From Moringa oleifera (lineage: Eukaryota > Streptophyta > Magnoliopsida > Brassicales > Moringaceae), in the NCBI GenBank assembly GCA_021397835.1, contig JAJFZO010000407.1, forward strand, positions 2,852,001 through 2,916,000: 64,000 bases of DNA. The letters are read 5' to 3'. The notes beneath the pieces were generated by a model. The model did no database searches. It was not told the origin of the DNA and saw only the letters and a program-made list of their open reading frames with translations. This document shows positions 47,836 to 60,900 of the stretch, in pieces. Numbering within the stretch: position 1 is the first letter of the stretch; every line of letters starts with the position of its first letter. The translations under genes were made by a program, and so were the position numbers.

Positions 47836-49218
47836 TCAGTCTCCCCACCATTGATGGGCAAATACACCATTGCTTCTGAGGTTCTTGAGAATATCCAAGC
47901 AGCCTGAACGGCCTGAGCAGCGGAGAAACAGTTCATCAACATAGCATATGGTTCCACTGTCAAGTAACTCAGAGAGAAATTCCAGCTCTAGCTCATTAGC
48001 ATTCATCTTTAGAACCACGAAATCTGCGTACTGCACTGTTTCCTTGAACCAATCAAGGAAATCAAAACTATCTTCTTCCACAAAGGGCTCTAAATCTTCA
48101 TGAGTACCAGGATTGGCTCTTGCCTTATTTCCAGCAAGAGCTGGATGATAAACAAAGGTGATACCAGGCTTTCTCACATAGGATAGCATAACTGAAGTGT
48201 TATGATCCACAAAATAAACATTAAAAGCTTTACTGTCAACAGGATAGGATGGTAAGAACCAGTTTGCCCCACTGGCTTTCAGATGCTCAGCAGCCCCAAT
48301 ATCAATATACACCATTCTCTTCCTTGACGAGACATCCATTAAGTTGGGCAGATAAGCAATCCTTTTCTCAAACTCTGTTGGTCTTCCCTCCAGGAGAGGC
48401 TCCATTGAAGCCATGTATGGTTTGTTGTTCATGACAGAATGGCAATCAGCTGGCAGGTGTTTCTGCTCAAAATCAATGGCATTCTTCAATTTTTTCTGGA
48501 AAACAACTAGAGTGAACTTGTCCACGTAGCCAACATGAACAACACTGGAAGCCTTAAGTAAAGATGAAACTGGGGTAGCAGATCTAATCAAGCTATTCGA
48601 GCTCAACCCAGTGCCACCCACAAGCATAGCAGCAACTCCACCAGGCTTAAGAATGCGCTCAACCTCAAGCACAAGAAGGGCAGGCACAGAGACCTCGTCT
48701 AGATCCCGGGAGAGCACAAAGTCGAAAGAATTGTCCTCATATGCAAGCTCATAAACAAACTGCCTGCGAATAAGTGAGAAAAAGGGGTGCCTGTAAACCC
48801 CTTGAGCATTGGAGAATCCCAAATCTCTCAATACCACAACAGTAGAGGCTGATCCTCTGCCTATGCAGAGAGCTTTAGCATCTTGAGTCAACATTTTCAT
48901 ATCCATCAGCTCCCTAACAACATTAGCAGTCAAATTCATATTTTCCTTACACTGCACTGAATCAAATGAGCCCCAAATGTGTTTTAGAAACCGATTCGAG
49001 AACAAGTTCCTGCCTGAAAGCAGAAATGGTGCCGAAATAGCCAAATTCGCAGCACATTCATCGGTGGTCACCGGAGTGAACATTCCAAAATCATTGCCAG
49101 ATAATGTTTGCAGCAAAGGAACAATCGACAGCGCAGAGACCATAGCTAATGCACGCAGAAACACACGCCTCGGAATTGACCCATGAAAGATCTTGATCCG
49201 CAAGATCTTAAGATCCAT
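47836..49218 (-). CDS. DUF7870/methyltransferase-like membrane-anchored protein
   Basis: A single-exon coding region of 460 aa starting MDLKILRIKIFHG. The frame extends three codons further upstream only by using TTG. A hydrophobic segment at about residues 19-40 (RALAMVSALSIVPLLQTL) suggests a signal anchor. About residues 110-225 resemble an S-adenosylmethionine-dependent methyltransferase fold: ALCIGRGSASTVVVLRDLGF is the glycine-rich strand, then SFDFVLSRDLDEVSVPALL and VERILKPGGVAAMLVGG. A C-terminal part (YIDIGAAEHLKASGANWFLP, then a DWFKETVQYADFVVLKMN block) is typical of DUF7870 proteins. Plant members are probably Golgi or endoplasmic reticulum proteins of unknown activity. No catalytic substrate can be inferred. 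A leader intron upstream (about 49240-49345) is possible. Confidence 0.85.
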   Translation of the reverse strand: MDLKILRIKIFHGSIPRRVFLRALAMVSALSIVPLLQTLSGNDFGMFTPVTTDECAANLAISAPFLLSGRNLFSNRFLKHIWGSFDSVQCKENMNLTANVVRELMDMKMLTQDAKALCIGRGSASTVVVLRDLGFSNAQGVYRHPFFSLIRRQFVYELAYEDNSFDFVLSRDLDEVSVPALLVLEVERILKPGGVAAMLVGGTGLSSNSLIRSATPVSSLLKASSVVHVGYVDKFTLVVFQKKLKNAIDFEQKHLPADCHSVMNNKPYMASMEPLLEGRPTEFEKRIAYLPNLMDVSSRKRMVYIDIGAAEHLKASGANWFLPSYPVDSKAFNVYFVDHNTSVMLSYVRKPGITFVYHPALAGNKARANPGTHEDLEPFVEEDSFDFLDWFKETVQYADFVVLKMNANELELEFLSELLDSGTICYVDELFLRCSGRSGCLDILKNLRSNGVFAHQWWGD

Positions 49219-52200
49219 TAATTTCAAGTTTCAAATCGATCGAATGCAAGTATTAACTAAGAGGACAATGCTTGTTCAAGATATTAAGTAATATCAAGAG
49301 GAAATCTGAAGCCAAATCGAGAACAGAAAAGAAAATTAGCGAGTGCAAAACCTGGAGGAGGTGTGATTTCCACCCACGAGGACACCCATTGATTTTTGGA
49401 ACCTTAACCAGACCCCTCTCGGTACCCTCCTTGGTCTCGGCTCGAACCACCCCCGCTCCATTCTTCCTCCCAAACCGAACCCAAGCATCTGCTTCTTCGG
49501 AATCCTACATTACATGAATTGAGAATACCACTAACTTTCAACTGGGTCTGTTGTAGGATCTCTTGATTTCAGATCTGGGGACTGAAACGGAGAGTAGTGT
49601 TTCGAGCTGAAGTGAAGCCACAGAGAGTGAAGAATAGATCTGGAACCTGCCGAGTTCCCATACTAATAAGAATTGAAAGCCCACGTGAATCAAACAGCAA
49701 ATGAATAGTAGTACTAATAATACACGAAAGTAACAGCTCAGTGGCGTAATCACTTCATGTCAGGACGTGGAAACTTCAGTACATACATTATCGCCACAGC
49801 TGGCGAAACCCAGAGATCAATGAATCATCTGACAAAAGCGTGTACGGTCCCATTTCTTGTCTGATTCCTTTCTTCTTCTTTCCTTGCAATCATCGACTTT
49901 GGATTCCTATGCATGGGCCCCCCATCCCCCTGCCCAAGTCCATTGGAAGAGTAGCCCAAGTCACCTGGCCCAGTCTTCCTATGAGAGCATTTTAGGCCAA
50001 TTCGGCCATTGGCTTTGCCCAATTCCCGACCCATGTTTTTGTCTCTAAATCTAAGCAAATATATTTCTTCATAATTTGTACTCTTCACCACTGAAGTCTT
50101 GATCTTATGGTAAAATCATATACGGTCCAAATCATGATGTAATTACAGTCTGAAAACCTTAGTAATTTATATAACAATATAGTTCGTCCACTAGCTTCAT
50201 ATCATTTGTTACATTTTTTTCCAATCTTTTGATTTAGCGGTTAGGAATAAAATTAAGGTCTTTGTCTGACAAGAAACATTAGTCGGTCCAAATTATATAA
50301 TTGTGGTGGTACCTATCTTTCTATTCTTAAATAGTTTGGTATCGATTCCCTTCATATGTCAACCTTCCCGGCTCTTTAATTTCTAGACACCAATGATTAA
50401 ACTTTGAAAACCCTAGGTGGGTGCTAACAATCATGTAGAAATTACTCCAATAAAGTAAATACATCATGGAAGCAAATCAATGTGTTGGTGACTTATTTAA
50501 AAACATAAAATCAACAATTAGTGGGTAAGTACTTAAGATGCACTTTAATTTAATTATTTATATGATCACATTTTTTTACTGATTTTAACTGTGTTAAATT
50601 TTTGAAAAGATAATTGATACGTGATAATTTAATAAAATCATTAATTATAATTTTTTATTTATTTAATAAATTATATATAGTAAAATTAATTATTAAAAAA
50701 ATTTATATTTTGTTCAAATTTCAACTTGAAATTTTTATAAAAAAATTCATCTATTTAAAATTTATATTTTTATTAAAAATTTTAACATAAAATTTTTGTT
50801 TATAATTACGTAAATAACGTTAACAATGTTGTACATGTAAACAATTTACTTATACAGTTACTTTAATACATTTTTAAGTACTATCAAAATAAATAATTTT
50901 TTTAAATATTTATATTTTATATATTTTTATTAAATTTAATGTAAATAACTAATATTTTATTTATTGTGATAATATTTAAATATGTGTTGAGATAATTACA
51001 TAAGAAAAAACTAAATCGTATGTCTGTAAATTATTAATATTATCAAAAATTATATAAAAAATTTTACATCGAGAATCTAATAAAACGTATCTTTCAAATA
51101 TATATATATATATTTTATAAATCTTAATTTAAAATTATAAATAAAAGATATAAACTTTTTATATAAATAAATAATAATAATACCAAGTTAGATGAATGTG
51201 AAATCTTTATCTTTATATATAACATCATTAAAAACTATGCAAGTAGGGAGATGTGTGGATAAGCTTCTTGATTATAAGGTGTTATCTTGTTTAACGGCGT
51301 GCTTAATACAGATCACGGGTCACTGTCTCATCATGTGTCAAATGCTACCATAAGTTAATTTAGTGTCCAACTTGGGAGAAGTTGCATGTTTATTTAAAGC
51401 CAAATCATTTCCTTGTGTTGACTTGTGCAACTATATATATAATGGCACACTCAGCCTAATGAATGGAAGTCATTTTCTCTCCGTCACTCTTAAGTAATTA
51501 TTATTTGTCCTAATTAAATGATATTTTTTAAATAATGAGTGTTAAAGTAAATCTTATGTTATTTATATTTTTAATCGCATTTTTAATGGTATTTTTTATT
51601 TTTATATACATAAATTTAATTTATTTTAAATTAAATATTTTTTAAATTTTGAAAATTATTTAAATTAAAAATTGTGAGTTAATAATTTTAAGATTAAAAA
51701 TTATTTTATATATAAAAATATAGTTAAACTAACATCACATAAAATTTTAATTTTTTTGAGTATTAAAAAATAATTTTATGAAATTTTTAAATTTTTGATA
51801 GGGTAAAATTTTAAAAAATATATTTAGCATTAAAAAAATTTTAAAATTTTTTTACTTTATGGTTTAAATATTATATATATATAAATTTTAAAATTAAAAA
51901 TAATGATTAATCTGAATCAAATTGATATTATATGTGTAAATTTAATTTAAACAGTTATAAAAACTTATTAAAAACACGAATGATATATGATTTATTTTAA
52001 TATTTATTATTATTTTCTATTTTAAAAGAGATTAAAACATTTAGAATATTATCATATTAAAATTTTAATTTGACCTATTATTTGCAATCTTACAATGTTT
52101 TACACCCAAAAAAATTATATTCATCACATAAACAAGTTCTTATATATAGATATACCGTGACACCAGTATTGTCGATTGTCACATGAATGATCTCTTTGCT

Positions 52201-53202
52201 TCAAATATAAGATAAAGACAAAATGGGAATTTCATATGTTAAAAATAAAAATAAAAATGGGCCAATGATGGATATCATTGTCATCTGGCTGGATGATTCC
52301 TCTGTGTAGTTAACCAGAAAAAGAAGAGAAAAAAAAAAAGAATAAGAAGAGGCAGCCTGTTGAATAAAAGGTATCCAACAATGGTATGGCTTAATTTATG
52401 GAATATGTGGTGGGTCAAATATAATTTTAATCTATCTCTTGTTTTGGATGAATAATTTAGTATTGGCTATGATCTCTTTAAAAATGTGGAGAATAATTTA
52501 TTCACAAGAAGTAAGAGGTGATTTTGGGGGAAATTTTTGAAGGGAGTAAATAGATTAAAAAATGAAAATAATTGAAAAATAATATATTTTTAAATATATT
52601 TAAAGTTTTTATTAATATGGATTGCATCAATTTTTTTTAAAATTATGATGGATGATAATTTAATAAAATTATTATTAATAATTATTTATTGATTTTTACT
52701 TTTTATGTAACCATCTCATAAAAAATTCAATCTTTATCCCCATGAGATATGTTTGGTTTCTTTGCTGGTTGGTGGCTTGTGAGGAAACTGATAAACAAAG
52801 CACATCTATGGTACTTGGTGAAGGGAAGTTGCGCTGATGTGTGTTACTCAGCGGCCCAACTACCCCTGATGGACCCACTTACTAAATTATCTTTCTTTGT
52901 TGTCTAGCTCGGCTTCTCTGAAAGATGAAACAGTGGGCCACGAAGAAGCAACAGAGCAGATGAAACTAGTGACGACCCTGTAGCCACCTTTCTCTTTCTC
53001 TCTCGCTCGCTCTCTCTGACTTGCTTGTTTGGAACCTGCTCATATGCTATGGTGGTTTCCATCTTCTCTTCTGCTCCAGGTGCTTCAAAAGGTTCTGAAT
53101 TTGAGGCTGGGTTCTGATTTTCAAAAGGGTTTTTAAAAGGTTCACATTACTGCATATCAATTCTGGTCCTTTTCAATTCTGGGTATATAGAGAATTTTGC
53201 AG
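49219..53202. other. Spacer between divergent genes with a MITE-like copy
   Basis: 49219-49660 is the probable split 5' UTR and promoter of the DUF7870 gene. 49800-50050 is more even in composition and has AGGCCAA/TGGCCCA-like motifs. 50500-52030 is AT-rich, including a MITE-like element. 52740-53200 is the promoter and leader of the RING-CH gene, with a CT-rich tract near 52985-53020. No protein gene is supported. Confidence 0.45.
51537..52010. mobile_element. Second MITE-like copy with degraded long inverted repeats
   Basis: The left side (GTTAAAGTAAATCTTATGTT near 51541) pairs with the reverse complement of the right side (ATTAAAATAAATCATATATC, near 52000). The right half in reverse complement also resembles the left end of the 4047-4516 element, including TTTATAA, AAATTAAATTTACA and CAATTTGATTCA-like blocks. 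The ends are approximate and no target duplication is clear. Confidence 0.4.
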
Positions 53203-53209
53203 ATGAAAC

Positions 53210-56200
53210 ATGGGGAATGAAGAGAAAGCCGTCGTTAATGAGAAGGGTGAATGCTTTCGCGAGAACCCCGGTGATGATACTCCACTTCAAAGGGTACTAG
53301 TTCTGCTCCTCTATTGCCTTATTGACTGCTTTGCTTTTCTTGTTTCAAGGATTACTGTTTTCTTTCTTTTCTTCTTCTTACTTAGTAGCTCTTCTTAGTT
53401 CTTATGGTGTTTGTTAACGACATGGTTTGCTTGAAACTTAGAATTGTCATCTCTTTCATTTTCTGTCTTTTGGGTTTTCCTTTTTCTCGTTGAAGAGAAA
53501 AAGAAAAGGATCTTTTCTTGTTTGACTTGTACAGCGATCAAGGTACCTTTACGGCACAGAAAATGTTTGTGGGTGACTCTTTTTCAAGGCTTAGAGCTTG
53601 CGCTTGCAAAAATCACATGCATTAAGCACATTTCGGGACTTCTTAGATTTCTGTGAAGACTACATTGGAACTGTTTGATTGAATATGTTTAACACATGCC
53701 CATACCCTTCAACAATCTGCAGCCGTCGGTACTCTGAGTCATCTATGTTGTGGCTCTGAGATTGAAAAATATACTGAATAGTATTTGATAAGAAGCCCGA
53801 CTCAGTGCTTAATTTTGATTTTGACTCATCCAAACTAGTGCACCACTTGGGAAACTTGGGTTTCACAGCAAACAGATTGCATACAACTTCCAAAGGAAAT
53901 TCTTGTTATTAATCATCACACAGTCATAGCAAATTTCGTGAAGAACATTGAGGTTCAAATGGCTCCCTTCTGTTAATAAACCATAGTTCAAAGAGCTACT
54001 TATGATTGGCACGCAAACTCGATTTACCAATTTATTTGAATTTTGAGAACCAAGTTTTATGGAAGTTCATCATTTCATAGCAAATTGAACCATGTGGACT
54101 TGTCCCATCATAATCTGTTTAAGCTGTTTGCTACATTTTCGAGTAGGATATGAGTTGACTAAAGAGCTTCCTTTTTCTATTGCTACCGATTGATGGTGGT
54201 TCTTTCCTACTGTTTCCTTTTGTAGGCCGGAGGTTCTGCTGAAATAATTGAAGAAACCCCACCAGGTCAATGCCAGAGGCGGGAAGGCCTTGTCTTGGAG
54301 ATACCATCACAAAGTCTTGAGTATGCAAGAGAGGATTTTGTGACAATAAACTTGCCCTTAACACCAAGTCATACTCCTAAAAGAGTAAATTTTTCTCCCA
54401 TGCCCAGCCCTAGTTTTGACAAAACCAATTGTTCCCCTGGTCCATCATTGTCAAGAAATAGACCAAACTTAAAAAATCTCATTCCAAGGTTGAGTTTCAA
54501 GTACCGGAACACCACTTCAGAGATTGAAAAAGCCGCCATGTTAGCACTAGGATGTTCATCAGCAGAGACCCGGGGGAAGCCTTGCATTTCAAGGACGTTG
54601 TCTCTTACAAAGCTTTTTACACCCCGAATGAAGAGCACATCATCATTACCTGTAACACCTATTGCACACTCAAATCCAGAGTCCACACATGGAGGGAATT
54701 CTGCTGTGAGTTTGAACCACTTTTGTTTTGGAAACTATAATTATGTTAGACCACTTGCTTGAGATTATTAACAGTCTGGTATTGCTTAACAATAAAAAAG
54801 GGAAAGGTCATTACGGCATTTGTTTTGGGGTTTCAACACATTGAAATTGTCTGAACTGCAATAAGATTTCTGTTTTTAAGAAAACAGTTATTCCACCATT
54901 TTCTTAAGGCGTTTTGGTTTGGCCCTCCTTGAAATCATCATCAATTGCTTTTCAGATTAAACTGTTTTGCCATAGTTCTATTTTCTTGTAGACGTTTATA
55001 CCATGCCACAACTCATAATATCAGCATAGTATGATTTTTTTTCCTTTTAGTTATTGAATTATTTATCTATACTATAATAAACTGGCAGTTTTGACATCAG
55101 CCTTCATTGTGTGTATATCCACTTTTCTCATTCTTATGAAATTCTCACCTTGCAGAAAGGAGGGGTTCAACTACCTATTCCTCGTTCAAACTCCGTCCCT
55201 GTGCTCAGCAAAGTTGGAAGTCTGAGGCAGTTGGATTCTTTAGGCAGTGTATTTCGTGTAATTCCTACTACTCCATGTGTGACTGGGAGGACTCTTACCA
55301 TGACATCCGACACTTCTCCCAGAAAGGATACCGGTACATTTACTTCCATGACTGACTTTAGTTGCTCTTATCCCTTCCCATGACCAAGATAAAGAAATGC
55401 AATGTGAATCTAAATTGGTATTTTGAGCTTCAGAGCTTCTTGTCTAACTCTGAGAAACTTATCTCAGAACTGCTGAAAGACTTTTGTAGGTTAACCTGGT
55501 CAAGTTAATGAACTAGAAGTTTGATCAGTTTCACTTGAGTTCAAGTAGCTTGAAAACTATGAAGTATGAGAAATGCAGTGATTCAAAAGCTTTCCACATG
55601 AACCCTTGTACACTTCTTTATCTGCTGTGGGTTGGGTTCACTTGCAAAAGTTTGTCTAGGAATAGTGTCAGATTGCCAGGATATTACCATTTGCCTCTCT
55701 ATTCTGTTTAAAGCTCTACTTCCCTTAAGTAACTTGTGATAACCAACCTATGCCTTATCTTAGTCTTATGGTTCAGATGGCAATGATGATGGTGGTGATC
55801 ATATTCCCGAAGATGAAGCTGTTTGTAGAATCTGTTTGGTTGAATTGGGAGAAGGCGCTGACACCTTCAAGATGGAATGTAGCTGCAGAGGTGAACTTGC
55901 ACTCGCCCACAAGGAATGCGCTTTAAAATGGTTTAGCATTAAGGGTAATAAAACTTGTGAAGTGTGCAAGCAAGATGTTCAAAATCTTCCCGTCACCCTT
56001 TTACGAGTTCAAAACAGTCGAGCCACCAATGCTCAAGGAAATAGAACCTGGCCGGCTGAAGGTGTTCGATACAGGCAAGTAAATGAGGTCTACTAGTTCA
56101 TTACATATTTGCTTTTCCAAATTATACTTTCTTAATAGACGTATTCAGACATAAAAATGCATCTCTTTTCAGGGTATGGCAGGATGTTCCAGTTCTTGTC

Positions 56201-57051
56201 ATCGTCAGCATGCTAGCTTACTTCTGTTTTCTCGAACAGCTTCTTGTAAGTCAAGCCACTTCTACAGTTCTGTGCTTTCCTATCTGTTACGGGTCCCAAT
56301 CTTTTCGAATTTGCAGGTTTCGAAGATGAAGTCTGGTGCAATTGCAATCTCTCTCCCGTTTTCCTGCATATTGGGTCTTCTTGCATCCATGACATCAACA
56401 ACAATGGGTAGGGCTGAGTTTTTGGTATTGTCAGTATTCAAAGAAAACTGATGCTTCACAGGCACCAACGTCACTCATGTATCTATTACTGACTAGATCT
56501 TTAATGCAGTGAGGAGAAAATATGTCTGGGTTTATGCAACTACTCAATTCGGACTGGTCGTTCTTGCTGCTCATCTTTTCTACACATTGGTAAGATTTAC
56601 AATAATTGTTTCATCATTGTTCAGTCCAACGGTAGGACTATAAAATGTATGGTCATGTTTCAGTTAAAAGACTGGAGTAATGGATTGGTAAACAGAATGT
56701 TAGATTTGTGCCAATGTCGGATAAAATCCTACTTGTTAAAGAATTAGAGTACTATGTTCCCGTTTTCTGGTGCTCAGTAAGTTCCTTTGGGATCTACAGG
56801 TTCACATACAGGCAGTTCTATCTGTGCTCCTTGCTGCACTTGTTGGTTTTGGAGTCACAATGTGTGGAACTTCCATTCTCGGAGAGGTTTTGAAATGGAG
56901 GAGAATGTGGCTTGCTCGGTCAAATCAACAGCTACCCAGTCCTCAGGCAACAGAGCCTGATCAACTACCATCTTCAACAGCAGATCAAACCCCACCTCCT
57001 CACCCTAATGAAACTGAGATAAGAGGTTCAGAAGCTGGGCATTGCAGCTGA
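53210..57051 (+). CDS. RING-CH (RINGv) membrane E3 ubiquitin ligase, eight exons
   Basis: Exons 53210-53293, 54226-54705, 55156-55333, 55777-56074, 56173-56245, 56317-56407, 56510-56589 and 56800-57051 give 511 aa. Residues 1-260 are a polar, Ser/Pro-rich region. The RING-CH (C4HC3) finger spans about 264-311, from [10 protein letters not shown] through [14 protein letters not shown] to CEVC. Several membrane spans follow at about 348-465 ([65 protein letters not shown]), then a Pro-rich tail. This resembles MARCH-type ligases that ubiquitinate membrane proteins. The fourth intron must be GC-AG (AG then GCAAGT at 56075), because the nearby GT site would shift the frame out of the conserved [10 protein letters not shown] five-codon upstream frame at 53203 overlaps the start. 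Confidence 0.9.
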
Positions 57052-57990
57052 GGTTGATATTCTTGAGAGGCAAATTGATAGCATAAATGGAAGTTTTTTT
57101 TTGGGTATATACAGGCTTTACGGAATGTATAGATTGTATCTGTAAGGGTTTTACTATACAGTGGCATGCATAGGAGAAAGAGTTTATGTTTTCCATTTTC
57201 TTGGGTTGCAATCAATGGAAGTAAAAAATGCCACAAAGTTCTTTTCTTCTTTTGGCACTGGCTGTAATATATAGGGCATCATTGACAGTTTTTCTGGCAT
57301 CTGAGTCACAGCCATGATTTTATCTCAATTGGTACCTTCTCCTATAGTATTGTAATGAATTTATTATTCAATAACAATTACTGTGAACTGATCTTGTGGC
57401 ATGAAGACTGCCGGTGTTCAAGCACAGCTGCATGGTATTTGGGGGAAGAAAACGGGGAAGGAGAAATCCCCTCAGAGTTTACAGTCTATTTGGAAGAAAA
57501 GAAAGATTTTGAACTGATAAGCACATCAAAACCCGACACAAACCTGTGCACAGAACAACAGTCACTTGTATAACTTATCTTGCCATCCGAATGAATATAT
57601 GATCTATCTTCAGTCAGTTTTTAAGAGAGTCAACAAAAATGATATGACAATTGTGACGATGACCAACAGAATAAACAGACAACCTCTAAGGAACACAGAT
57701 CTTAGGGGAGCAACTTCAAGATATTCCTGTCAATATCTTTTGATTGATATATCCCAGCAACAGCCGTTTCGTAATTACAAGGGGCGTCTCTGTTCCTCTC
57801 AACCTCAAAGTGCCATCAATGGCATTCTTTGCCCTTGGATATACAATGACTTCAGATGGTTAAACCCACTGATATAAGACAAGGATCAGATACTTGTACT
57901 TCTGGTGAATGAACTGCCACACAAGTGAAATAGAATTGAACCCCACGGAGAAAAGAGCTTTGTTTTGTGATGATTCTTGTGACAATTTGG
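57052..57990. other. Convergent 3' flanks, no gene seen
   Basis: 3' UTRs of the RING-CH gene (+) and the WD40 gene (-) lie here. A plus-strand frame at 57566-57877 (103 codons) is unrecognised and probably chance. Confidence 0.45.
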
Positions 57991-60900
57991 TCATTGCTTG
58001 TAACTGGCGCTGCCAACCTTGCCCGACAATAATGGTTTATCTTTCAAACTGGTACTCAAGATGGTTTCAGAGTTACCTGATTGGCTTTCTGCAGCCCCAG
58101 GTCTCATCCAGATTTTTATGTGCCCCTCCCGACAAACAGTGAGAACAGATTCCTGGGTAAATATCAAACCAGAGAGGGGTTCTGTGTGAACACGATGAGC
58201 AACCAAAGGAGAGAGCTTTGGAACATCTCGCATGCTTGGAGCAGGCTGCAAAGTACCTATAGGGCAAATGTTGTCCCAGTGAGCTGACTGGCTTCCAGTG
58301 CTGTAAGTTGGGGATCCACCAGGGGGACATCGACGCAATGGCACTACAATTTCATCCATTTCAAGGTCCCATAGTAACAATTGGGTGTCCTGCTCACATA
58401 CAGCTAAAAAGTTACAACAACATTGAAATGTGAACATATTAATGCACGACGAAAGAAAAGATAAAAGCATATTTAAGAAGAAAAGAGTGCATCAAATTAA
58501 GGTCTTGAGGTCATAGATCATCATGTCAACCAACAAACCTAACTTTCAACTCAGAAGCCTTTTACTACTTACCCAGAGAACACTGGTCTCAAAACTCCAA
58601 CCTCCTTGGTACATCCTTTCCCCATTTATTCATTTTTCTTTTCTTAATTCACTGATGAAATTAGCAAATTTACCTGGTGTCCAAAGGGTACGAGGGCCTA
58701 AAACTTTTTACCCTTTTCCCCTTGGAGCTTACGCTCTATTGTATTAAATGTATTCTTTTGTGCTGTGTTCCCTTGACACACCACTTTGCATGGCAAAAGT
58801 TTACAGTTTCCTAAGAATTTAATTAGCCGCTGCCCAACACATTTCAGCCATCAGTCTTCAGTTCTTTTAACTTCTACTCCACATTCTTCATCCTGCTTCT
58901 TCTTAGAAGCTTTTGCAATTATTAAGCAATCCCATAATCCTGTATAGTGCTCATAATCTCATGAAACCAGCCAGGGCATAAGAGTATTAGGTATGCAACT
59001 ATTAAGACCTCTTAAAAAAGGTGATACTTGCACGGTAGAGTACCAAAAACATATGACTCCAAAGGGAGATCCAAGTTTAAGAGAATTGGAGTTGTGGCTA
59101 CACCTACACTACCACAATCAACAAATAAAAAACATTTCTCAAGAGGATGTAAAATGACAATCTTAAACTGATGAAACTGCCATTAAATACGGAATAAAGT
59201 CTCGAATGATTAGAAACATCTCTGACTACCTGACCAACGGAACCAAACCGGTACATGACAGTCTCTCCTGTACCCTCTGAATTTGGTGATGACCAATATG
59301 AATCAAAAGCCACTCCACTTACCTGCCCACACCATTAGATATGAATTAACTAACATGATCATAATCATGTGCAACAAAAAGTCTGCCATTATTTGTTTAG
59401 AATCATACCCAAGAATTGTGTCCCTCACCCCATGCTACAACCTTGCGATCTTCCATACTCCAAACCTGGACCAAGTCATCTTCACCTCCAGTCAGAATGT
59501 ATTTTCCATCCATGCTGTCAACAGATCATGTTGTCAATAACTGTTTAAGAAATAAGAAAGAAAAAAAAAAGAAGTGACAGAATATATCATAGATGCAAAT
59601 CTCAGGCAATTGGGACAATTTTTTTTTTTTTTAAAATTCATGCATACAGTGAGCAGCTTGATTTCTTATCACCCCCACACCCCCCCCCCCCCCCCAAAAA
59701 AAAAAAAAGAGGTCACCTCCATGCACAGCAGAGTAAAGCACCATAATAGCTTTTGCCACCGCATACTAGTTGTTCTTTTGAATAGTCAAAAACTCGGAGA
59801 TAGCCTGCATTAATAACAAACTTTAGTGAGTACAAAATAAATAGGAACAAAAGCAGCTATGAAATGAAGTTCTGTTTGATATTATACCATCTCTTCCAAC
59901 AGTGGCCAAGTATGCACCATCAGTTGAGAAAGCAATGCTATTGATTGAACCTTGGCAAATGTGCCATCTGGCAACTGGGTTACTCTGCACAGAAACTATG
60001 GGGAGTGAACAGTCGTCATTTTGGAAAGCTGTAAAGCACATTCACCTTGGAAATAGAAGCAGTAGATTGTCAAAAAAATAAAGAGAATTTTCAAGTGCAA
60101 TAATCAGTTACTTTGGAATTAGAAGCAGTAGATTGAACAATAATTATAACTACAATTCATTTAATGTTAGCTCAACAAAAAGAAATGAGAAAGGGCCAGG
60201 ATCAAAATAGAACATAATCAAAATAGCTTTAAAGCTAAATAGAGGGAAGTACCTTGCTGTAACGTGCATGAGCAACAGAAAATTGGGTTTGATCTTTGAT
60301 AACAGGGAATGAAGAATCACCAGCACCATCTTTGTTCTACATGTCAAGGCATAAAACTCAATCAGCATGAGCTACAAAATAGAACTTTAAGAAAAGAAAA
60401 AAGAAAAAAGAAAAAAGAGGACTCTCTTTTTGAATATCTGGGCTTGCCTTTTCATACACGTACAAATTTCCATCAGCATGAGCAACAACAAAAGCACCAT
60501 CAACACCAGGCACCCATGCAACACTAGTACAACGACTGTTAGAAACAGCAAGCATTAGTCAAATTGGCATCAGAATATATAAATTCAATATATCTGACAG
60601 TCATCTTAAAGGGTTAGACATAACCAATCAAAAGATTAAATAAATAAATAAATAAAGCTATCAGTCATTAAAGAAAATTTTGTCTCCACCTTCTGCTATT
60701 CCAATGTGTCATGATCCCACATCCGAGACATGCCAGGTTGATCTTCAATTTATAAAAGCATGCAGCCAGTAATTTTGAACTAGAAACAGTCATCATACAA
60801 GGATTTACAGTGGTAATTAAATATTTTATAAAAGAAAGATTAATTTTAACTTGAGACTCCTAACAAGATTCAGATCTAGTAATGCTAGTTATTGAGGCAC

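Noticed and set aside
47836..49227. 463-residue version of the DUF7870 protein starting at 49227
   Set aside because: That start codon is TTG. The first ATG is at 49218 and gives the MDLK start expected of the family.
56176..56451. 91-codon alternative frame over RING-CH exons 5 and 6
   Set aside because: It results from reading exon 5 in the wrong phase, as would happen with the GT donor. The other phase gives conserved membrane spans.
57566..57877. 103-codon plus-strand frame between the RING-CH and WD40 genes
   Set aside because: It lies in converging 3' flanks and shows no family similarity or promoter.
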